A DNA stretch of 64,000 nucleotides from Castellaniella sp036379515 (GTDB lineage: Bacteria; Pseudomonadota; Gammaproteobacteria; Burkholderiales; Burkholderiaceae_B), in the NCBI RefSeq assembly GCF_036379515.1, contig NZ_DASVGN010000009.1:1-64000 (forward strand), read 5' to 3'. The translations under genes and the position numbers were made by a program. Below are positions 1 to 9,229 of the stretch, piece by piece (within the stretch, counting starts at the first letter, position 1; the number at the start of each line of letters is the position of its first letter). The notes below the pieces were generated by a model, which was not told the origin of the DNA, ran no database searches, and saw nothing but the letters and a program-made list of their open reading frames with translations.

Positions 1-1638
1 GGCCTGGTGCTCAAGGGCAAGGCGACGGCCGTGGCGCTGGGGCGCCTGGTCGATGTGCCCGGCATGAAGCGCGTCACTGGAAGCCTTGCGTATCAGGCGC
101 AGTTGACCCGTCAGAAGCAGGGTTATCTCTTTGCGTTGGAGTCGGACACGCGTGGGTTGGCACTGGATTTTCCGGCGCCGCTATCCAAGCCTGCTGACCA
201 GGAGCGTACCTTGAAGATTCAGTGGACGGATGCCGATCCCAAGGACGATGCCCTGCAGATTCTCTACGGCGGCGACATGCGAGTCGAGCTGCGCCACACC
301 CGCGCACAGCTCAATGGGCCATATTTTCAGCAGGCTGCCATAGGGATCGGCCAGGCGGCTTCTGTGGCGCCAGGTCTGCAGGTGGACATCGTCTACCCGC
401 TGTTTGATCTTGATGTCTGGAACCGTCTGGTCGATGAGTTTTCGATTGTGCGTCGCACCAAGGAATACAAGGCGGGGAAGATCCGACGCACGCTGTGGCC
501 CGATTTGCGTTCGTTTTCGGTACAGGCTGATCAACTGAGGTTGCTGGGCACTCGCCTGGATCAGGCCGTGTTGCGCGTCGTGCGCTCGTCCGACGATGCC
601 TGGTCCATGAATGTCCGCTCGCGTCAGACGACTGGCACCGTGAAGTGGCAGGAACTCGACGGCCGGGTACAAGGGAAGATGTCGGCCCGCTTTGCGCATT
701 TGAGCCTGGGTGACGACCCTCGCGACAACAACGCACTCCTGCCGGATGCCCAGGTCGACGAAGAGGCTTCGTTTGATGATGATCTCGAAATTCCTGCCAT
801 CGTGCTGCAAGCCGACCGCTTCGACCTGTATGGTCACTCCATGGGTGCGCTGTCACTTGAAGGCGAGCGTGACGGCATACGGCACATCTGGACTCTGAAG
901 CGCCTGAGTATTGCGCACGGCAAGACGCAGCTGCAAGGCACGGGGACCTGGCGGCTGCGAGGCCTGGATCGCGGATTGAGCCTGAACGCTCACGTGCAGA
1001 CGGACGATCTGGGTGCCTGGATGGACCAGGCGGGCTGGAAGAACATGCTGGTCGGTGGTGCCGGTAGTCTGAAGGGTGATTTCACTTGGCGCAATTTGCC
1101 GTGGACCCACAATAAAGAAGACTTGCAAGGGGCCTTGCAGATTTCTCTGGATAAGGGGCGGTTCCCCAGATTGGGCACTCATACGGCAAAACTGCTGGAA
1201 TTCCTGTCGCTGCAGTCGATTGCACGCCTGACCAAGCTGGATTCGGGTCTCTCCGGCCTGTTGCATGAAGGGGTGCCTTTCGATCAGTTGCGAGGGTCGA
1301 TCACGCTGAATCATGGTGAGGCACAAGTGCGTGATTACAAGCTCATTGGCTCTATTGGCACCATCTTGCTCGATGGGAGTACCAACATACTCAATGAAAC
1401 ACTGAACCTGCAGGCCGTCGTCGTGCCGAATCTGGATGTGAGCGGCGCTGCCATTGCGGCAGGCATTGCCATCAATCCCCTGGTGGGGCTGGGGGCGTTC
1501 GTCACGCAATGGCTGCTCAAGACACCGCTGGCAAAGGCCATGACTGCGCACTATGACATCACAGGCACTTGGGATGATCCTAAGGTGAAGGACATCCCGC
1601 TGGTGACGTCCACCGTGCCTTCGACGGTCGAACACTGA
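1..1638 (+). CDS. yhdP: YhdP-family AsmA-like protein, C-terminal part (partial)
   Basis: The frame is open through the left edge, so only the last 545 codons are present. The closing segment, with a hydrophobic NPLVGLGAF stretch followed by TGTWDDPKV, is the typical end of the YhdP/TIGR02099 proteins. These are very long, inner-membrane-anchored, periplasm-spanning beta-rich proteins related to AsmA and TamB, implicated in phospholipid transport to the outer membrane. The visible part is mostly alternating short beta segments, as expected for the repeat-bridge fold, with one amphipathic or hydrophobic stretch about 60 residues before the end. It converges with gdhA and shares a hairpin with it. 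Family identity is fairly sure; the role is taken from the enterobacterial family. Confidence 0.8.
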   Translation, partial: GLVLKGKATAVALGRLVDVPGMKRVTGSLAYQAQLTRQKQGYLFALESDTRGLALDFPAPLSKPADQERTLKIQWTDADPKDDALQILYGGDMRVELRHTRAQLNGPYFQQAAIGIGQAASVAPGLQVDIVYPLFDLDVWNRLVDEFSIVRRTKEYKAGKIRRTLWPDLRSFSVQADQLRLLGTRLDQAVLRVVRSSDDAWSMNVRSRQTTGTVKWQELDGRVQGKMSARFAHLSLGDDPRDNNALLPDAQVDEEASFDDDLEIPAIVLQADRFDLYGHSMGALSLEGERDGIRHIWTLKRLSIAHGKTQLQGTGTWRLRGLDRGLSLNAHVQTDDLGAWMDQAGWKNMLVGGAGSLKGDFTWRNLPWTHNKEDLQGALQISLDKGRFPRLGTHTAKLLEFLSLQSIARLTKLDSGLSGLLHEGVPFDQLRGSITLNHGEAQVRDYKLIGSIGTILLDGSTNILNETLNLQAVVVPNLDVSGAAIAAGIAINPLVGLGAFVTQWLLKTPLAKAMTAHYDITGTWDDPKVKDIPLVTSTVPSTVEH

Positions 1639-1676
1639 GCCCACCGGCGGGGGGGGCTGTCGGGTGCGCCGGAATG

Positions 1677-1708
1677 ACAAGAGGCTCCCCAGCAGGGGAG
1701 CCTCTTGT
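1677..1708. terminator. bidirectional hairpin between yhdP and gdhA
   Basis: A perfect 14-bp stem (ACAAGAGGCTCCCC and its complement) closes on an AGCA loop. It lies between the convergent stop codons at 1638 and 1733. There is no long T tract on either side, but stem strength and position fit a shared terminator. Confidence 0.7.
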
Positions 1709-1732
1709 GAACGCTGGCGAGGGTCGTCAGGT

Positions 1733-3073
1733 TTAATAGACGCCTTGCGCAAGCATGGCGTCAGCCACCTTGGCGAAGCCAGCGATGTTGGCCCCGTTAA
1801 GGTAGTTGACCTGGCTGTTTTCTGTGCCGTGCGTTACGCAGCTTTCGTGGATGTCGCGCATGATGTCGTGCAGCTTGGCATCGACTTGTTCACGCGTCCA
1901 GAAGACGCGTTGCGAACCCTGGGCCATTTCGAGACCAGAGACCGCCACGCCGCCCGCGTTGCTGGCTTTGCCAGGCGCGTAGAGCACACCCGCGTCAATG
2001 AAGGCACTGGCGGCCTCGATGGTGCTGGGCATGTTGGCGCCTTCGGCTACACAACGCACGCCGTTGGCAATCAACGCCTTGGCATCGTCGATTTCGAGTT
2101 CGTTTTGTGTGGCGCAAGGAAGCGCAACGTCCACGGGGACGTGCCAGGGACGCTTGCCGTCCTCGTAGGTCAGTTTGAGCTGTTGGGCGTAGTCTTGCAC
2201 GGTACCGCGCTGCTCGTTTTTGATGCGCATGAGCGTCGCCAGCTTTTCGGGTGTGAAGCCTTCAGGATCGACAGCGCAGCCGTGTGAGTCGGACACCGTG
2301 ATGACCTTGGCGCCCAGCTGTATGCATTTTTCGATGGTGTACTGTGCGACGTTGCCTGATCCGGAAACCGACACGGTGTAGCCTTCCAACGACTGATTCG
2401 CGTGACGCAACATCTCTTGGGCAAAATACACCAGCCCGTAGCCAGTGGCCTCGGGGCGGATCAGGCTGCCGCCAAAGGACGGGCCTTTGCCCGTAAAACC
2501 ACAAGCGCTTTGGTTCGAGAGCTTCTTGAGCATGCCGGCCATGAAGCCGACTTCGCGTCCGCCCACGCCGATGTCGCCTGCCGGAACGTCGGTGTCCGGG
2601 CCCAGGTGGCGGTAGAGTTCGATCATCAGCGCCTGGCAAAAGCGCATGATTTCAGCGTCGGACTTGCCTTTGGGGTCGAAGTCCGATCCCCCCTTGGCGC
2701 CGCCCATGGGCAGCGTGGTGAGTGCATTCTTGAAGGTCTGTTCGAAACCCAGGAATTTCAGAATCGACAGGTTCACCGATGGGTGAAAGCGCATGCCGCC
2801 CTTGTAGGGGCCGATCGCGGAGTTGTACTGCACGCGAAAGCCGCGATTGACACGGATCTGGCCGGCATCGTCCAGCCACGCGATGCGAAACTGCAACGCG
2901 CGCTCGGGTTCGACCAGGCGTTCAAGCAATGCCTGGCTCGCGTAGCGCGGATTTTTCTGAATGAAGGGCCACAGGCTGTGCATGACCTCGCTCACCGCCT
3001 GCATGAATTCAGGCTGGTGCGGGTCTCGGGCCTTCACCTGGGAGAGGAACTGATCAACAGAAGTTAGACTCAT
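1733..3073 (-). CDS. gdhA: NADP-type glutamate dehydrogenase
   Basis: Glutamate dehydrogenase catalyses reductive amination of 2-oxoglutarate with ammonium, an assimilation route. The 446-residue length matches the hexameric small-subunit GDH family (E. coli GdhA is 447). Visible motifs are the substrate-binding GPYKGGMRFHP, the catalytic PMGGAKGGSDFDP and the Rossmann SGSGNVAQY. I start at the ATG at 3073, because the frame only extends further to a TTG at 3076. The gene begins 13 bp after the rho stop on the same strand, so it can be cotranscribed with trxA-rho. Coenzyme preference is inferred from family length and motifs, not tested. Confidence 0.95.
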   Translation of the reverse strand: MSLTSVDQFLSQVKARDPHQPEFMQAVSEVMHSLWPFIQKNPRYASQALLERLVEPERALQFRIAWLDDAGQIRVNRGFRVQYNSAIGPYKGGMRFHPSVNLSILKFLGFEQTFKNALTTLPMGGAKGGSDFDPKGKSDAEIMRFCQALMIELYRHLGPDTDVPAGDIGVGGREVGFMAGMLKKLSNQSACGFTGKGPSFGGSLIRPEATGYGLVYFAQEMLRHANQSLEGYTVSVSGSGNVAQYTIEKCIQLGAKVITVSDSHGCAVDPEGFTPEKLATLMRIKNEQRGTVQDYAQQLKLTYEDGKRPWHVPVDVALPCATQNELEIDDAKALIANGVRCVAEGANMPSTIEAASAFIDAGVLYAPGKASNAGGVAVSGLEMAQGSQRVFWTREQVDAKLHDIMRDIHESCVTHGTENSQVNYLNGANIAGFAKVADAMLAQGVY

Positions 3074-3086
3074 CAAAGGTGCTCGC

Positions 3087-4343
3087 TTATTTTTTCATCA
3101 TGTCAAAAAATTCGGCGTTGTTTTTGGTGGCCCGGATTTTGTCCAGGATGAATTCCATGGCTTCGACTTCATCCATATCGTGGATGAATTTGCGCAACAC
3201 CCAGACCTTCTGTAGAAGTTCTGGCTTGATCAGGAGCTCCTCGCGACGCGTGCCGGATTTGTTCAGATTGATGGCCGGGTAAATACGTTTCTCGGCCAAC
3301 CGCCGTTCCAGGTGCACTTCAGAATTGCCCGTGCCCTTGAATTCTTCGTAAATGACTTCGTCCATGCGACTGCCGGTTTCGATCAGGGCAGTGCCGATGA
3401 TGGTGAGCGAGCCGCCTTCTTCGAGGTTGCGTGCCGCACCAAAGAATCGCTTGGGGCGTTGCAGCGCGTTGGCGTCCACCCCGCCTGTAAGCACCTTGCC
3501 GGAAGCTGGCACGACCGTGTTGTAGGCGCGCGCCAGGCGAGTGATCGAGTCCAGCAAGATCACCACGTCCTTTTTGAGTTCGACCAGGCGTTTGGCTTTT
3601 TCGATCACCATTTCGGCGACCTGGACGTGGCGGGTGGCTGGTTCGTCGAACGTGGAGGCCACCACTTCGCCACGCACTGTGCGTTGCATTTCCGTTACTT
3701 CTTCGGGGCGTTCGTCCACGAGCATCACGATCATGACCGCTTCGGGATAATTGGTCGTGATGGCGTGGGCGATGTGCTGCAGGATCACCGTTTTGCCGGA
3801 TTTTGGGCTGGCCACGATGAGGGCTCGCTGGCCTTTGCCAATGGGCGCAAAGATGTCCATGATGCGCCCGGTGATGTTCTCTTTGCCCTTCAGGTCGCGC
3901 TCCAGCACCATGGGCTCGTCGGGATGCAGCGGCGTCAGGTTCTCGAACATGATGCGGTGCTTCATCGCCTCGGGCTGCACGCCGTTGACGGTGTCGACCT
4001 TCACGAGTGCAAAGTAGCGCTCGCCGTCTTTGGGTGTGCGGACTTCGCCTTCGATCGAATCGCCCGTATGCAGGTTGAATCGCCGAATCTGCGAGGGCGA
4101 GATGTAGATGTCGTCGGTGCTGGCCAGATAGGACGTTTCGGGCGAGCGCAAGAAGCCGAAGCCGTCGGGCAGGACCTCCAACACCCCGTCGCCGAAGATC
4201 TGTTCACCTTGCTTGGCGCGCCGCTTCATGATGGCAAACATCAGTTCTTGCTTGCGCAGTCGATTGGCGTTTTCGATTTCGAGTTCGCCAGCCATGTCCA
4301 GCAGCTGCGATACGTGCAGTGCTTTGAGTTCGTTCAGGTGCAT
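3087..4343 (-). CDS. rho: transcription termination factor Rho
   Basis: Rho is the hexameric RNA-dependent ATPase that ends transcription at unstructured C-rich RNA. The 418 residues show the N-terminal helical domain, the cold-shock-like primary RNA site (DGFGFLRSPETSYLAS), the Walker A segment ASPKSGKT near residue 185 and the Walker B segment VVILLDSITRLARAYN. Length is the usual one for proteobacterial Rho. It lies 90 bp downstream of trxA and just upstream of gdhA. A short GC hairpin (GCCCG-GAAT-CGGGC, 4381-4394) sits in the trxA-rho gap; it could be part of an autoregulatory leader, but it has no T tract. Confidence 0.98.
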   Translation of the reverse strand: MHLNELKALHVSQLLDMAGELEIENANRLRKQELMFAIMKRRAKQGEQIFGDGVLEVLPDGFGFLRSPETSYLASTDDIYISPSQIRRFNLHTGDSIEGEVRTPKDGERYFALVKVDTVNGVQPEAMKHRIMFENLTPLHPDEPMVLERDLKGKENITGRIMDIFAPIGKGQRALIVASPKSGKTVILQHIAHAITTNYPEAVMIVMLVDERPEEVTEMQRTVRGEVVASTFDEPATRHVQVAEMVIEKAKRLVELKKDVVILLDSITRLARAYNTVVPASGKVLTGGVDANALQRPKRFFGAARNLEEGGSLTIIGTALIETGSRMDEVIYEEFKGTGNSEVHLERRLAEKRIYPAINLNKSGTRREELLIKPELLQKVWVLRKFIHDMDEVEAMEFILDKIRATKNNAEFFDMMKK

Positions 4344-4433
4344 GGGAGAGGGTATGAGAAGATCGTAGGATCGTTGGCGAGCCCGGAATCGGGCCCGCGC
4401 GTGTGGAGTCGGAAGGAAATGAAAGAAAGAAGG

Positions 4434-4760
4434 TCAGACGGCTTCGTCGAGGAAAGCCTGCAGCTGCGTGCGCGACAAGGCACCCACCTTGGTGGTGTCG
4501 ATCTTGCCGTTTTTGAACAGCATCAGCGTAGGAATGCCGCGAATGCCGTACTTGGCGGCTGTTTCTGGGTTTTCGTCAACATTGAGCTTGGCCACGGTGA
4601 CACGGCCCTGAAATTTGCCGGCGGCTTCTTCGAGAAGCGGGGCGATCATCTTGCATGGGCCGCACCATTCGGCCCAGTAGTCAACCAGCACAGGCAGGTT
4701 GGATTGGAGCACGTCGGTCTCAAAGGACGCATCGCTCACGTGCTTGATGGAGTCACTCAT
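4434..4760 (-). CDS. trxA: thioredoxin 1
   Basis: Cytoplasmic dithiol-disulfide oxidoreductase of 108 residues with the WCGPCK active site and the cis-proline loop RGIPTLMLF. The frame extends upstream to 4781, but the ATG at 4760 gives the normal family N-terminus (MSDSIKHVSD) and length. It is first in the trxA-rho-gdhA direction and divergent from parE. The trxA-rho pairing is common in proteobacteria. Confidence 0.97.
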   Translation of the reverse strand: MSDSIKHVSDASFETDVLQSNLPVLVDYWAEWCGPCKMIAPLLEEAAGKFQGRVTVAKLNVDENPETAAKYGIRGIPTLMLFKNGKIDTTKVGALSRTQLQAFLDEAV

Positions 4761-4890
4761 AGTGGGTAGGCACAAGTGCAAAGAAAGGGAAGGCTTGGGC
4801 CGATGTGATTACCGCTGCTGGGCAAATCTGGCCGGATGTCGGTAAGCATACCATTAACTTCGTAAAATAGTCGTCTTTTTGAACCTCGAA

Positions 4891-6864
4891 ATGGATGGAA
4901 CTGTGGCTAGTGCTTCCTATGACGAATCGTCGATCCGCGTCCTGAAGGGGCTGGAGCCGGTGCGCCAACGCCCGGGCATGTACACCCGTACGGACAATCC
5001 GCTGCACATCGTCCAGGAAGTCATCGACAATGCTGCTGACGAGGCGCTGGCGGGCTTTGGAACCCGCATTGCCGTCGTTCTGCATGCCGATGGCAGCGTG
5101 TCGGTTGAGGACGACGGCCGCGGCATTCCCGTGGGGGATCATCCTGAAGAACATGCGCCCGTCGTCGAGCTGGTGTTCACCCGCTTGCACGCGGGCGGCA
5201 AGTTCAACAAGGGCGATGGCGGGGCCTATGCATTTTCCGGCGGGTTGCATGGCGTGGGCGTGTCCGTCACCAACGCACTGTCTACTCGCCTGGAAGTCAC
5301 CGTGTGGCGCGATGGCGGCGAGTATCGCGTGGTCTTTGCCAATGGCGGTGTGATCGAACCCCTGGCACGCGTGGGCAGCGTGGGGAAACGCCGCACCGGA
5401 ACCCGGGTGCGGGTCTGGCCCGACGCGCATTATTTTGATCACGCCGCCATCCCCCTGGCCGATCTGGAACACGCGTTGCGCAGCAAAGCGGTGCTGCTGC
5501 CCGGTACCCGAGTCACGCTGGAGCTGGAAAAGACTGCGCAGACGCGTGAATGGCACTATGCAGCCGGGTTGCGCGGCTACCTGGCAGAAGAACTGGGCGA
5601 TACGCCCCTTCTGGTTCCGATCTTCGAAGGGCAGCAATATGCGACCGCCGATGATGAGCATTTTGCGGCGGGTGAGGGCGCGCAGTGGGTGCTGGCCTGG
5701 ACGACCGAAGGGCCCACGGTGCGCGAATCCTACGTCAATCTCATCGCCACGACAGCCGGTGGGACACACGAATCGGGCCTGCGCGAAGGCATGTTCAATG
5801 CCGTCAAATCGTTTGCAGAGCTGCACAACCTGTTGCCCAAAGGCATACGCCTCTTGCCGGACGACGTGTTCGCGCGGGCGAGCTTCGTGCTCTCGGCCAA
5901 GGTGTTGGATCCTCAGTTCCAGGGGCAGATCAAAGAGCGGCTCAATAGCCGTGACGCTGTGCGTCTGGTCGGCGGGTTCTTGCGTAATGCGCTTGAATTG
6001 TGGCTGCACGCCAATGTGGAATATGGCAAGCTGCTGGCCGAACTGGCCATTGGCCAGGCCCAGGCGCGTAGCCGCGCTGCCCGCAAGGTCGAAAAGCGCA
6101 AGGGTTCCGGGGTCGCGGTGCTACCGGGCAAGCTCACCGACTGCGAATCGTCCGACGCAACGCGCACGGAAGTCTTTCTGGTCGAAGGCGATTCGGCTGG
6201 AGGCTCCGCCAAGATGGGGCGCGACAAGGAATTCCAGGCGATTCTCCCTTTGCGAGGCAAGATCCTGAATGCCTGGGAGGTTGAGCGTGACCGGCTGTTT
6301 GCCAATCAGGAGATTCACGATATTTCCGTGGCCATTGGCGTAGACCCGCACGCCCCTGGAGAGTCCGCGGATCTCAGCGGCCTGCGCTATGGGCGGATCT
6401 GCATTCTGTCGGATGCCGACGTGGATGGCGCCCATATCCAGGTGTTGTTGCTGACCCTGTTTCTGCGCCATTTTCCCCGGCTGATCGAAGAAGGCCATGT
6501 CTACATTGCACGCCCGCCTCTTTTTCGCGTGGACGTCCCGGCTGCTGGCAAGCGCCCGGCGCGCAAACTCTATTGCCTCGATCAGGCCGAGCTCGATGCG
6601 GTGCAGGAAAAGCTGCGAGGCGAAGGGCTGCGTGAAGGTGTCTGGCGCATCAGCCGCTTCAAGGGCCTGGGCGAAATGAATGCGGAACAGTTGTGGGATA
6701 CGACCCTGAACCCTGATACGCGTCGCCTGGCGCAGGTGCGCCATGGTGGAGAGGGCAAGCAGGCGTCAGCCACCATGTTCGACCTGCTCATGGCGCGGGG
6801 CGAAGCCGCCCAGCGCCGTACCTGGCTCGAAGAGAAAGGCAATCTGGCCGATCTGGATGTCTGA
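4891..6864 (+). CDS. parE: DNA topoisomerase IV subunit B
   Basis: ATPase subunit of topoisomerase IV, which decatenates daughter chromosomes. The N-terminal GHKL ATPase shows EVIDNAADEAL, the DDGRGIPV motif and the GGLHGVGVSVTNAL lid; the C-terminal TOPRIM shows EGDSAGGSAK and DADVDGAHI; a short Toprim-associated tail follows. The 657-residue length (no long GyrB-type insertion) and the direct partnership with parC identify ParE rather than GyrB. The ATG at 4891 is preferred; a TTG at 4879 and a GTG at 4903 are also in frame and the ribosome-binding site is weak. ParC starts 9 bp after the stop. Confidence 0.95.
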   Translation: MDGTVASASYDESSIRVLKGLEPVRQRPGMYTRTDNPLHIVQEVIDNAADEALAGFGTRIAVVLHADGSVSVEDDGRGIPVGDHPEEHAPVVELVFTRLHAGGKFNKGDGGAYAFSGGLHGVGVSVTNALSTRLEVTVWRDGGEYRVVFANGGVIEPLARVGSVGKRRTGTRVRVWPDAHYFDHAAIPLADLEHALRSKAVLLPGTRVTLELEKTAQTREWHYAAGLRGYLAEELGDTPLLVPIFEGQQYATADDEHFAAGEGAQWVLAWTTEGPTVRESYVNLIATTAGGTHESGLREGMFNAVKSFAELHNLLPKGIRLLPDDVFARASFVLSAKVLDPQFQGQIKERLNSRDAVRLVGGFLRNALELWLHANVEYGKLLAELAIGQAQARSRAARKVEKRKGSGVAVLPGKLTDCESSDATRTEVFLVEGDSAGGSAKMGRDKEFQAILPLRGKILNAWEVERDRLFANQEIHDISVAIGVDPHAPGESADLSGLRYGRICILSDADVDGAHIQVLLLTLFLRHFPRLIEEGHVYIARPPLFRVDVPAAGKRPARKLYCLDQAELDAVQEKLRGEGLREGVWRISRFKGLGEMNAEQLWDTTLNPDTRRLAQVRHGGEGKQASATMFDLLMARGEAAQRRTWLEEKGNLADLDV

Positions 6865-6873
6865 GGAACAAGC

Positions 6874-9198
6874 ATGGATGATTTGATTTCTGCCGCACCG
6901 CCGGCGAGTGACGATGAGGGGCTGGTGCTGGCGCATTATGCGGAGCAGGCCTATCTGGACTACGCCGTCTCGGTGGTGCGAGGGCGTGCGTTGCCCGAAG
7001 TGTCGGACGGCCAGAAGCCGGTGCAGCGCCGTATTTTGTATGCCATGGATGCCATGGGCCTGGGGCCGACTTCGCGTCCGGTGAAGTCGGCGCGAGTGGT
7101 GGGGGATGTGCTGGGCAAATACCACCCTCACGGCGATCAGGCGGCGTATGACGCCATGGTCCGCATGGCGCAAGACTTTGCGCTGCGCTATCCCTTGGTC
7201 GATGGCCAGGGTAACTTCGGTTCTCGGGACGGCGACAATGCGGCCGCCATGCGCTATACCGAGGCGCGGCTGACGCCGTTTTCGCGCCTGTTGCTCGATG
7301 AGCTGGACGAGGGTACGGTAGATTTCATCGCCAACTACGATGGCAGCCAGCAAGAGCCCGTGTGCCTGCCCGCGCGGCTCCCCATCATGCTGCTCAACGG
7401 TGCCTCTGGCATCGCCGTGGGGATGGCCACCGAAATTCCCTCGCACAATTTGCGCGAGATTGCGGGGGCGTGCGTCGCTTTGTTGCGCAAACCCGCGCTG
7501 ACCGATGAAGAGCTGTACGCACAAGTCCCTGGGCCGGATTTCCCGGGCGGGGGCCAGATCATTTCTTCGGTCGAAGACATCGCCCAGATTTATTCCACAG
7601 GGCGCGGCACGCTCAAGGCGCGCGCACGCTGGCATTTCGAGGATCTTGCCCGGGGTCAGTGGCAGTGGGTCGTAACAGAGCTGCCGCCTGGCGCTTCGTC
7701 GCAAAAGATCCTGGAAGCCATCGAGGAGCTGACCAACCCCAAGCCGCGTGCGGGCAAGAAGTCCCTGACGGCCGAGCAGCAGCAGACCCGTGCGCTGGTG
7801 CTGAACATGCTGGATTCGGTGCGGGATGAATCGGGCAAGCAGGCCGCCGTGCGGCTGGTCTTCGAGCCCAAGACCAGCCGCGTGGACCGTGATGAATTCG
7901 TCAATCTGCTGCTGGTACGTACCGGTTTGGAAGGCAACGTACCCGTGAACCTGGTGTGCATCGATACCGATGGCCGCCCAGGACAGCGCAGCCTGAGGCA
8001 AGTGCTGGAATCGTGGCTTGCGTTTCGCTCACAGACCATCCTGCGGCGCACGCGCCATCGCCTGGACAAGGTCTCGGATCGCATCCATATCCTGGAAGGA
8101 CGCAGCATCGTCTACTTGAACGTCGACGAGGTGATTCGTACGATTCGCGAGGCGGAGGAGCCGCGCGCCGCGCTCATGGAACACTTTCATCTCAGTGAGC
8201 GCCAGGCCGATGACATCCTCGAAATGCGTTTGCGGCAATTGGCACGGCTCGAGGGTATCCGGATTGAGCAAGAGCTCGAACAGAAGCGCGGCGAGCAGGC
8301 CGAACTGCAGAATCTGCTCGACAATCCCAGCGCCTTCCGGCGTCTGATGATTCGCGAAATCGAGGCTGACGCCAAGCAGTATGGCGATGATCGTCGCACC
8401 CTGATCCAGAGTGCCGACCGCGCCGTGATGGAAGTGCAGGTGGTCGATGAGCCGGTGACGATCGTGGTCTCGCAAAAAGGCTGGTTGCGGGCGCGCCAGG
8501 GACATGGGCACGATCCCGCACAGTTCAGTTTCAAGGCGGGTGACAGCCTGTACGGCACGCTGGAGTGCCGTACGACCCAGGACGTCACGGCAATTTCCAG
8601 CACGGGCCGTACCTACTGTGTGCCCGTGGCCAATATCCCCTCGGCGCGGGGTGACGGGCAACCGCTCTCGGCCATGGTGGATCTCGAGCCGGGCAGTCGG
8701 GTGGCGCATGTGCTGGCGGGGGATGCAGATGATCGGTTGCTGCTGGGCGCCGCTTCCGGGTATGGCTTCGTGGCGCAATTGGGCGACCTTGCCACACGAC
8801 AGCGGGCCGGCAAACAGTTCATCACCTTGAGCAAGGGGGATACTTTGCTCAGGCCGCTCGTGCTGCGACCCGATGACGTGGGGGTGGCATTGCTGACTCA
8901 GCATGGCAAGTTCCTGGTGGTGGGGCTTGCCGAGCTCAAGACCTTGTCCAGTGGGGGGCGCGGCACCATTTTGATAGGGCTGGATGCCGCCGATCGTCTG
9001 GCGCAGTGGGCCGCGGTCGGCCCCACCGGGGTGGTATTGCGCGGGGTTTACCGTGCGCGTGATACTGAACTGACCCTCGATCCTCAAGAATTGGCGGAGT
9101 ACTGCGGTCACCGGGCGCGCAAGGGCAAGCTGCTCAACACGCGCATCAAGCAGCCCAGCCTCTGGTCAGGTCCCGAATCTGGCGGTGATCAGGCCTAA
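6874..9198 (+). CDS. parC: DNA topoisomerase IV subunit A
   Basis: DNA breakage-reunion subunit of topoisomerase IV. The 774 residues include the winged-helix CAP-like region around SARVVGDVLGKYHPHGD, the catalytic tyrosine in AAAMRYTEARL (Tyr128 by my count), the coiled-coil gate, and a C-terminal region of degenerate DNA-wrapping blades. A GAGGA ribosome-binding site precedes the ATG. Immediately after HPHGD the sequence reads QAAYD, so the positions matching quinolone-contact residues Ser80 and Glu84 of E. coli ParC are Gln89 and Asp93 (see findings). Tight pairing with parE supports the call. Confidence 0.96.
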   Translation: MDDLISAAPPASDDEGLVLAHYAEQAYLDYAVSVVRGRALPEVSDGQKPVQRRILYAMDAMGLGPTSRPVKSARVVGDVLGKYHPHGDQAAYDAMVRMAQDFALRYPLVDGQGNFGSRDGDNAAAMRYTEARLTPFSRLLLDELDEGTVDFIANYDGSQQEPVCLPARLPIMLLNGASGIAVGMATEIPSHNLREIAGACVALLRKPALTDEELYAQVPGPDFPGGGQIISSVEDIAQIYSTGRGTLKARARWHFEDLARGQWQWVVTELPPGASSQKILEAIEELTNPKPRAGKKSLTAEQQQTRALVLNMLDSVRDESGKQAAVRLVFEPKTSRVDRDEFVNLLLVRTGLEGNVPVNLVCIDTDGRPGQRSLRQVLESWLAFRSQTILRRTRHRLDKVSDRIHILEGRSIVYLNVDEVIRTIREAEEPRAALMEHFHLSERQADDILEMRLRQLARLEGIRIEQELEQKRGEQAELQNLLDNPSAFRRLMIREIEADAKQYGDDRRTLIQSADRAVMEVQVVDEPVTIVVSQKGWLRARQGHGHDPAQFSFKAGDSLYGTLECRTTQDVTAISSTGRTYCVPVANIPSARGDGQPLSAMVDLEPGSRVAHVLAGDADDRLLLGAASGYGFVAQLGDLATRQRAGKQFITLSKGDTLLRPLVLRPDDVGVALLTQHGKFLVVGLAELKTLSSGGRGTILIGLDAADRLAQWAAVGPTGVVLRGVYRARDTELTLDPQELAEYCGHRARKGKLLNTRIKQPSLWSGPESGGDQA

Positions 9199-9229
9199 AA
9201 TGCAGCCATAAGCAATCATGGGACGGGAT

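Noticed and set aside
4381..4394. Terminator between trxA and rho
   Set aside because: The GCCCG/CGGGC hairpin is short and lacks a T tract; noted only as a possible leader structure.
3312..4769. 485-codon plus-strand frame across rho and trxA
   Set aside because: Antisense shadow of two clear genes; the His/Phe/Val-rich product has no family-like motif and no ribosome-binding site was seen.
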